Program-made: the position numbers and the translations under genes
The notes under the pieces: model-generated
Database searches by the model: none
Seen by the model: the letters and a program-made list of their open reading frames with translations, nothing else
Told to the model about the DNA's origin: nothing
Part shown: positions 7,927 to 11,697 of the stretch, in pieces
Layout of the letters: the number at the start of each line of letters is the position of its first letter
Numbering within the stretch: the stretch's first letter is position 1
Assembly (NCBI GenBank): GCA_021793595.1
Contig: JAJYSL010000120.1
Span: forward strand, 1 to 11,697
DNA: 11,697 nucleotides
Reading direction: 5' to 3'
Origin: Acidobacteriota bacterium
Lineage (GTDB): Bacteria > Acidobacteriota > Terriglobia > Terriglobales > Acidobacteriaceae

Positions 7927-8658
7927 CTAACTCCTCGCCTTGAGTTGTGCTTCCAACTGAATGGCACGAGGAAACAGGATGTCGTTTTCAAGATGGACAT
8001 GTTGTCTCAGATCAGACTCAAATTCGCGGAGCGCTGAAAACAGAGCGATATGCGTCATGCATGCCCAGGTGGGTGGTTCACAATTGTTTGTCAACTGCAT
8101 CAGTTCAGCGACAATATGATCGGCAGACTCGTGCTCCTGTTCCATCATCAAGATGGGGTACGCAACCGATTGGAAGCAAGCGTGCGCAGGCGGATAAGCA
8201 ACGATCGATTCCCGGTCCATTTGCGCGATGCATGGAAAAAGAATCTGCTCTTCCTTTTCAATATGCGCATGCATCTCTCCACGAAGCTTTTCAATCAGTT
8301 CGGCGACCCTTGTCAGCTCAGGCGCTCGATCGCTGCGCATCGCAGCGACTTTTGAAGCCATTTGAGCGAGTCTTGGTATCTCCTGGCGAACACAATGGTG
8401 ATGAATGCGAACGATGTGCTGAATCAAACGTGCCAAGGGAATCGAGTCGGGATCCAAAGCCAGGCCGCCTTCCTCCTGAGCCTCTGCATCGGCGAGTTTT
8501 TCCAGAACTTGATCGACTGAGAGTTGCTGTTCCTGGCATGCCCTTTCGAGCGACAGATCGGCTTGCAAGCAGAGGTCGATATCGAAACGGTGGAAGACTT
8601 TGGCTGATGACGGTTGGTTGAGGATGATTTCGCGGATGGACTGGGCTGAGGTAGACAT
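7927..8658 (-). CDS. ric: RIC family di-iron iron-sulfur cluster repair protein (YtfE/ScdA/NorA type)
   Basis: Cytosolic di-iron protein that helps restore iron-sulfur clusters damaged by NO or oxidative stress. It has 243 residues from the ATG at 8658. Residues 1-60 are the ScdA-type N-terminal domain ([11 protein letters not shown]). The rest is a hemerythrin-like four-helix bundle with the ligand pattern of YtfE: His in RIHHHC (86-88), H132 and E136 in [13 protein letters not shown]176 in MEQEH, and H220 and E224 in [12 protein letters not shown]. The usual DYCCGG Cys pair of the N-terminal domain is DLCLQA here, so only C30 is kept. The frame is open to a GTG at 8664, but GGAG at 8666-8669 is spaced correctly only for the ATG at 8658. 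It is the first gene of ric-nnrS. A dyad-rich promoter region lies directly upstream. Confidence 0.93.
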   Translation of the reverse strand: MSTSAQSIREIILNQPSSAKVFHRFDIDLCLQADLSLERACQEQQLSVDQVLEKLADAEAQEEGGLALDPDSIPLARLIQHIVRIHHHCVRQEIPRLAQMASKVAAMRSDRAPELTRVAELIEKLRGEMHAHIEKEEQILFPCIAQMDRESIVAYPPAHACFQSVAYPILMMEQEHESADHIVAELMQLTNNCEPPTWACMTHIALFSALREFESDLRQHVHLENDILFPRAIQLEAQLKARS

Positions 8659-8673
8659 AAGCACTCTCCACTT

Positions 8674-8719
8674 GTAACCGTAACGGTCACGGAGAGGTTG
8701 AGCAGTAACTTATGTCACT
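8674..8719 (-). promoter_or_regulatory. Putative ric-nnrS promoter with two dyads
   Basis: On the minus strand GTGACATAAGTTAC (8718-8705) is a 5-4-5 dyad, GTGAC-N4-GTTAC, with one mismatch in each arm comparison. After 22 bases comes TACGGT (8682-8677), a possible weak -10. The TACGGT lies inside a second near-perfect dyad, GTAACCGTAACGGTCAC on the plus strand (8674-8690, 8-1-8 with one mismatch). The half-sites GTGAC and GTTAC are shared by both dyads. One dyad could serve an activator and the other a repressor, or both could bind one regulator. The implied leader is only about 12 bases. Confidence 0.48.
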
Positions 8720-8756
8720 CGGTGCGGAAGAAGTCTGTAGATAGCTATATTGGGAA

Positions 8757-9105
8757 AAGGATGGTTGGAGCCATGGGCTGGTGGTGCGGCGCAGCATCGA
8801 AAATCAGCCTGAGCATGCCTGCTATTGGTTCTACGCGCCCAAGCAAAAGACCACGCTGGAAGCCCTTGTGGCGCGTTGCGGGACAACGCTGGCAGATCGA
8901 GCAAGCCTTCCAGTCCGCCAAAGGAGAGTGCGGGTTGGACCACTACGAAGTCCGTCACTGGCAAGGATGGTACCGGCACATTTGTCTGGCCATGCTGGCC
9001 GCAGCGGTGCTGACTATCCTGCGCGCACGGGGAGAAAAAACTGCAGGCGAACCGGTGCCGCTCAGCGTACCCGAACTGCGCCGCCTGCTCACTCACCTCC
9101 TCTAA
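8757..9105 (+). pseudogene. IS701-like transposase, C-terminal remnant with frameshift
   Basis: The frame from about 8757 reads [20 protein letters not shown] and then [12 protein letters not shown] up to 8870. The next frame, from 8872, continues [19 protein letters not shown], then [20 protein letters not shown], to the TAA at 9103. Together they match the last quarter of an IS701-type DDE transposase, including the glutamate of the catalytic triad ([13 protein letters not shown]) and the GLDxYExRxWxGWxRH block. One extra G near 8871 explains the shift. The N-terminal three quarters are missing; the left edge falls just upstream of the ric promoter region. The element is dead, a scar of past insertion. 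Family assignment is by motif memory, and a related IS4-like family is possible. Confidence 0.75.
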
Positions 9106-9142
9106 CAGCGAAGAGCGTGGCGCACCACTGCCAATCTTCTAT

Positions 9143-9154
9143 CTACAACTGTAG
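9143..9154. promoter_or_regulatory. BlaI/CopY-like dyad CTACAACTGTAG
   Basis: CTACA-AC-TGTAG is a perfect 5-2-5 inverted repeat and fits the TACAnnTGTA operator known for BlaI/MecI/CopY repressors. It is followed by GTACTAG. No BlaI-type gene follows, so it may be an orphan operator or part of the insertion element's end, since it lies 38 bases after the transposase stop. Confidence 0.35.
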
Positions 9155-9290
9155 TACTAGCAAAGGAAAGCCTGCATACTGTTCCTGCTCCAGCTTGCGA
9201 TGTGGATTTGGCCATCTCTCAAGACTTGCGGATTAGGGATAAGTCGGCTGGCACACTTTCCATCATTCGCGAGGATCCTGAAGCCGCGGC

Positions 9291-9307
9291 TTCTCGACAA
9301 TCGAGAA
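9291..9307 (-). terminator. Small hairpin downstream of the cytochrome c gene
   Basis: TTCTCGA (9291-9297) and TCGAGAA (9301-9307) make a perfect 7-base stem with a CAA loop, next to the palindrome GCCGCGGC. It lies about 75 bases beyond the cytochrome c stop on the minus strand. No T tract follows, so a terminator role is only a possibility. Confidence 0.35.
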
Positions 9308-9379
9308 ACTCAATCGGCTTGCGCAAGATAGACGATAGAAGCTTCGGTCTATGGAAAATACACAACAGGAACAAATCTG

Positions 9380-10768
9380 CTACCAACTCTCCTTCTTTTC
9401 CTGTTTCGACCAAAGAAAATCGGCTAGGTGCTGAATGTCCTCATCACTCAGCACGCCTTTCCATGACGGCATGTACAACGGCGGGGCCAGCCCTTTTGGA
9501 TTGGCCAGGGGAGGCACCTTTCCATCGCGGATGATCGCGATAACTTCGTCTTTCGTGTAGTCGTCGGCGACGTGCAGCAACGAAGGCACTTGTTCGCCCT
9601 GGGCGTTGGGGTTGGGCACACCACCTTGCAATTCTGTGCCATGGCAGCCAGCGCAGCCAAACCGCGCAAAGTCCTGCTTGCCAGCTTCGACCGCGGCGTC
9701 TTCTGGAGTCAGTGGATGGCTCCTGCGAGCCAGGATCTCCTGCGCATCTTGTGGAGTGGCGGATGCAAGGAAAGCAATGAGCGCCTTGCGGGCATTGCTC
9801 TCAAGATCGTACTCGGGCATGGAACTTCCCGGATACACCTGTTGCGGATTTACCAGTTGCTCGTCGAGCCATTCGGCCGAGTGCCGCTTGGTCACGTCGA
9901 GCAGATCAGGTGCGGTCTTGGCTCCAACTCCGCCGATCGCATGGCAGACGATGCAATCCTTTTCGACAAACAGTTGCCGGCCAAATTCTGGACTAGGGAT
10001 CAGTTGCATGCTGGAGTAGTAGCTCCCCATGTTCTCATTTGTAAGCGAGAGCATGAAATACGTAAGTGCGCGCGCCTGCTCCATGGTGAAGTGGAAATTC
10101 GGCATCGCCGAGCCGGGCGAGAGCACGTTTGGAGCCAGAAAATGGCGAACCAGCCATTGCGGAGATCGGTGATTCGCGCCTTCTTCTGTCAGATCGGGGC
10201 CGATGCTTCCGCCCACTCCATTTAACTTATGGCAACCATGGCAACCCTCGGTTTCAAAAAGATGCCTTCCCTCGGTTAATTCCGGCACACCGGGTACGTC
10301 GCCCTCTTTATGGCAGCGGCCGCAGGAAGCGCGGACATAATCCGCTGGCAGCAGCGGAGATTGCCAGAAGGCCACGTTGCCGTGGGCGTCCTTCATGTCG
10401 GTGGCCAGTCCTTGGCCGCCATGGCAGACGGTGCAGCCGAACTTGGATGGAACGTGTGGTCCCAAGCCGGCATGATAGCGGAACGGTTCCGGCGCATTCT
10501 TCATGTTCGGGTCTTCCACGCCGAGATGGCACGTGGTGCAGCGGTCCACCCGCTGCAAGCCCGGGAGGAGCACCTGATTGATCGCTAGCGGCGTGGTCAA
10601 AACGGCGGCTTTGCTTGCGGCATTCGGTTCTTCCAGCGCCTCAAGCTGCAGATACTTACGTTGATAGTTTTTCCACGATGGCGTGCTGGCTTGCCATTCT
10701 GCCGCCAGAATAAGCACCAGCGCCAGGAGACTCAGTCCGAAGAAAACTTGCTGTAGTCTACGTTCCAT
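9380..10768 (-). CDS. Membrane-anchored hexahaem cytochrome c, partner of cytochrome b
   Basis: Predicted electron carrier on the outer face of the inner membrane, taking electrons from the cytochrome b complex. The 462-residue protein starts [10 protein letters not shown] with one membrane helix (about 8-24) and no cleavage site, so it is anchored. Six CxxCH motifs are visible: C77-H81, C112-H116, C149-H153, C176-H180, C272-H276 and C372-H376. The first three sit in a compact N-terminal part (WKNYQRKY onward); the last three open separate monohaem cytochrome c domains with likely Met ligands M222 (SAMPNF), M317 (SSMPEY) and M433 (YMPSW). The upstream extension of the frame to 11038 is a shadow of the cytochrome b gene; the ATG at 10768 overlaps the cytochrome b stop as TAATG, so translation is coupled. 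It replaces the usual monohaem or dihaem c1/f-type subunit. No name is known to me for this exact subunit. Confidence 0.9.
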   Translation of the reverse strand: MERRLQQVFFGLSLLALVLILAAEWQASTPSWKNYQRKYLQLEALEEPNAASKAAVLTTPLAINQVLLPGLQRVDRCTTCHLGVEDPNMKNAPEPFRYHAGLGPHVPSKFGCTVCHGGQGLATDMKDAHGNVAFWQSPLLPADYVRASCGRCHKEGDVPGVPELTEGRHLFETEGCHGCHKLNGVGGSIGPDLTEEGANHRSPQWLVRHFLAPNVLSPGSAMPNFHFTMEQARALTYFMLSLTNENMGSYYSSMQLIPSPEFGRQLFVEKDCIVCHAIGGVGAKTAPDLLDVTKRHSAEWLDEQLVNPQQVYPGSSMPEYDLESNARKALIAFLASATPQDAQEILARRSHPLTPEDAAVEAGKQDFARFGCAGCHGTELQGGVPNPNAQGEQVPSLLHVADDYTKDEVIAIIRDGKVPPLANPKGLAPPLYMPSWKGVLSDEDIQHLADFLWSKQEKKESW

Positions 10769-11697
10769 TATTCTGGCCTCGCAATAACGTGTACCCAGGG
10801 TGGCACCCACGCCCAGCCAGGCCCGCGGAAGAAAGTTCCAATGACGATGAGAGCAACGTTGGCGACAACGAAGAACGTAAACACCCAGAGTGCCCACTTG
10901 CGGTCGCGCGGACGGCGGCTTGGATTTCTGTCCATGTAAGGGATCGCAAGCAACGCGATCACCATCAGGGCGGGAATGACGACTCCACCCAGGAGAGCCG
11001 AGTGACTCACCAATTCCTGCAGGCCGAGAAAATACCACGGCGCTTTGGCGGGATTCGGCGTGACTGCCGGGTTGGCCATTTCTTCAAGAGGCGCGTTGAA
11101 GAACAGGGAAACGGTCATGACCGTTGTCACGGTTGCCATCAGCGCCAGTGCCTCGCGAACAAAGGCGTATGGATACGAGAAGACTGTGTCTTCTTCTTCC
11201 TCCGGAGTAACCGTTTCAAAGATGGGTTTGCCGGTAACAACTTCCATCAGTCCATAGGTTTTGTCCTGCGACGCCGCTGCCACACGCAATGGTGCAACCT
11301 CTGCGGGCGCGCCGATGGTGACAAGTGCTTCGGTATTCCGCGGCTTCAGCTTCCAGAGCGGTCGCGAAAGACCCCCATCCTTGCGGACACGCCAGAAGTG
11401 CACGATGGTAAGCAGAATGACGAGCGATGGCAGGATCGCCACATGGAGCACGTAAAAGCGGATAAGAGCTGCTTCGCCTACGGTGTGACCGCCGAGTAAC
11501 AGCTCGCGCAGCCGACCCCCCACCAGCGGAGCATAACTGCCGATATTCGTTCCCACCGTAATTGCCCAATACGCCAGCTGATCCCAGGGCAAAAGATACC
11601 CGGTGAAGGACAGGCCGAGAGTCAGCAACAGCAGCATGACGCCGACGACCCAGTTGAACTGTCGCGGCTTCTTGTACGAGCCGGTATAGAACACACG
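10768..11697 (-). CDS. Cytochrome b of a quinol-oxidising bc-type complex, partial (N-terminus outside the window)
   Basis: Core membrane subunit that oxidises quinol and passes electrons to a Rieske protein and across the membrane. About 309 residues are visible. Counted from codon 11692-11694 as residue 1, they hold [26 protein letters not shown], the second haem ligand pair H84 (YVLHVAILP) and H99 (TIVHFW), a Glu-rich linker (164-168), and the Qo motif as APWY (218-221) in [15 protein letters not shown] instead of PEWY. The 14 residues between the two His match cytochrome b6 rather than mitochondrial cytochrome b. The region after the linker corresponds to subunit IV, so b6 and subunit IV are fused. 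The gene continues through the right edge, where the first haem ligand pair should lie. It is coupled by TAATG to the hexahaem cytochrome c. A Rieske gene upstream is expected but not seen. Confidence 0.93.
   Translation of the reverse strand, partial: RVFYTGSYKKPRQFNWVVGVMLLLLTLGLSFTGYLLPWDQLAYWAITVGTNIGSYAPLVGGRLRELLLGGHTVGEAALIRFYVLHVAILPSLVILLTIVHFWRVRKDGGLSRPLWKLKPRNTEALVTIGAPAEVAPLRVAAASQDKTYGLMEVVTGKPIFETVTPEEEEDTVFSYPYAFVREALALMATVTTVMTVSLFFNAPLEEMANPAVTPNPAKAPWYFLGLQELVSHSALLGGVVIPALMVIALLAIPYMDRNPSRRPRDRKWALWVFTFFVVANVALIVIGTFFRGPGWAWVPPWVHVIARPE

Larger units (their letters stand above)
9106..9379. other. Gene-poor stretch between the transposase remnant and the cytochrome c gene
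   Basis: No gene is supported. A short plus frame beginning ATG at 9202 runs into the cytochrome c gene and has no family motif. The stretch contains a BlaI/CopY-like dyad, a 7-base stem hairpin and the palindrome CTTGCGCAAG (9318-9327). It probably combines the right end of the insertion element, an old promoter and the 3' region of the cytochrome c transcript. Confidence 0.4.

Noticed and set aside
9202..9534. Plus frame between the transposase remnant and cytochrome c
   Set aside because: It runs about 155 bases into the opposite-strand cytochrome c gene and has no motif.
10769..11038. N-terminal extension of the cytochrome c frame
   Set aside because: It overlaps the cytochrome b gene out of frame and reads as non-membrane, Arg-rich shadow sequence; the ATG at 10768 begins a proper membrane anchor.

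Overview
The window looks like a chromosomal piece of an environmental, respiring bacterium, most plausibly an acidobacterium. That assignment is inference from the gene mix (a PafA-type phosphatase, a quinol-type nitric oxide reductase, a b6-like cytochrome b coupled to a large multiheme cytochrome c, and IS and gene debris); no marker gene fixes the taxonomy. No rRNA, tRNA or CRISPR array was seen.

Layout. Bases 2-166 hold the broken end of a HyfC/HycD-type hydrogenase membrane subunit, followed by nearly 600 bases without a recognisable gene. Two plus-strand genes follow and overlap by ATGA: a secreted PafA-like alkaline phosphatase (755-2593) and a class 1B dihydroorotate dehydrogenase, pyrD (2590-3534). 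Every other intact gene is on the minus strand, so pyrD converges on that block. The junction (3535-3907) holds an internally deleted CuA-type cupredoxin remnant and a hairpin terminator.

The centre is a nitric oxide defence or respiration cluster. In transcription order it is ric (YtfE/ScdA-type di-iron repair protein, 7927-8658), nnrS (6575-7924, 2 bases after ric) and, after a 369-base spacer with its own promoter, norZ (single-subunit quinol NO reductase, 3908-6205). NorZ would reduce NO to N2O with quinol electrons, Ric would repair or supply iron for NO-damaged iron centres, and NnrS is the membrane haem protein that usually accompanies them. Upstream of both ric and norZ there is a GTGAC-N2-AAGT-N2-C element followed 22 or 23 bases later by TACGGT. 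This suggests one shared CRP/FNR-type NO-responsive activator, and is the most interesting signal here.

Upstream of ric lie an IS701-like transposase tail with a one-base frameshift (8757-9105) and a gene-poor stretch with an orphan BlaI/CopY-like dyad. The window ends with part of a quinol-oxidising cytochrome b complex: a cytochrome b fusion (10768 to beyond the right edge) coupled by TAATG to a membrane-anchored hexahaem cytochrome c (9380-10768). No clearly new multi-gene system was found; the novelty lies in the shared promoter architecture, the decayed cupredoxin next to norZ and the hexahaem partner of the cytochrome b.
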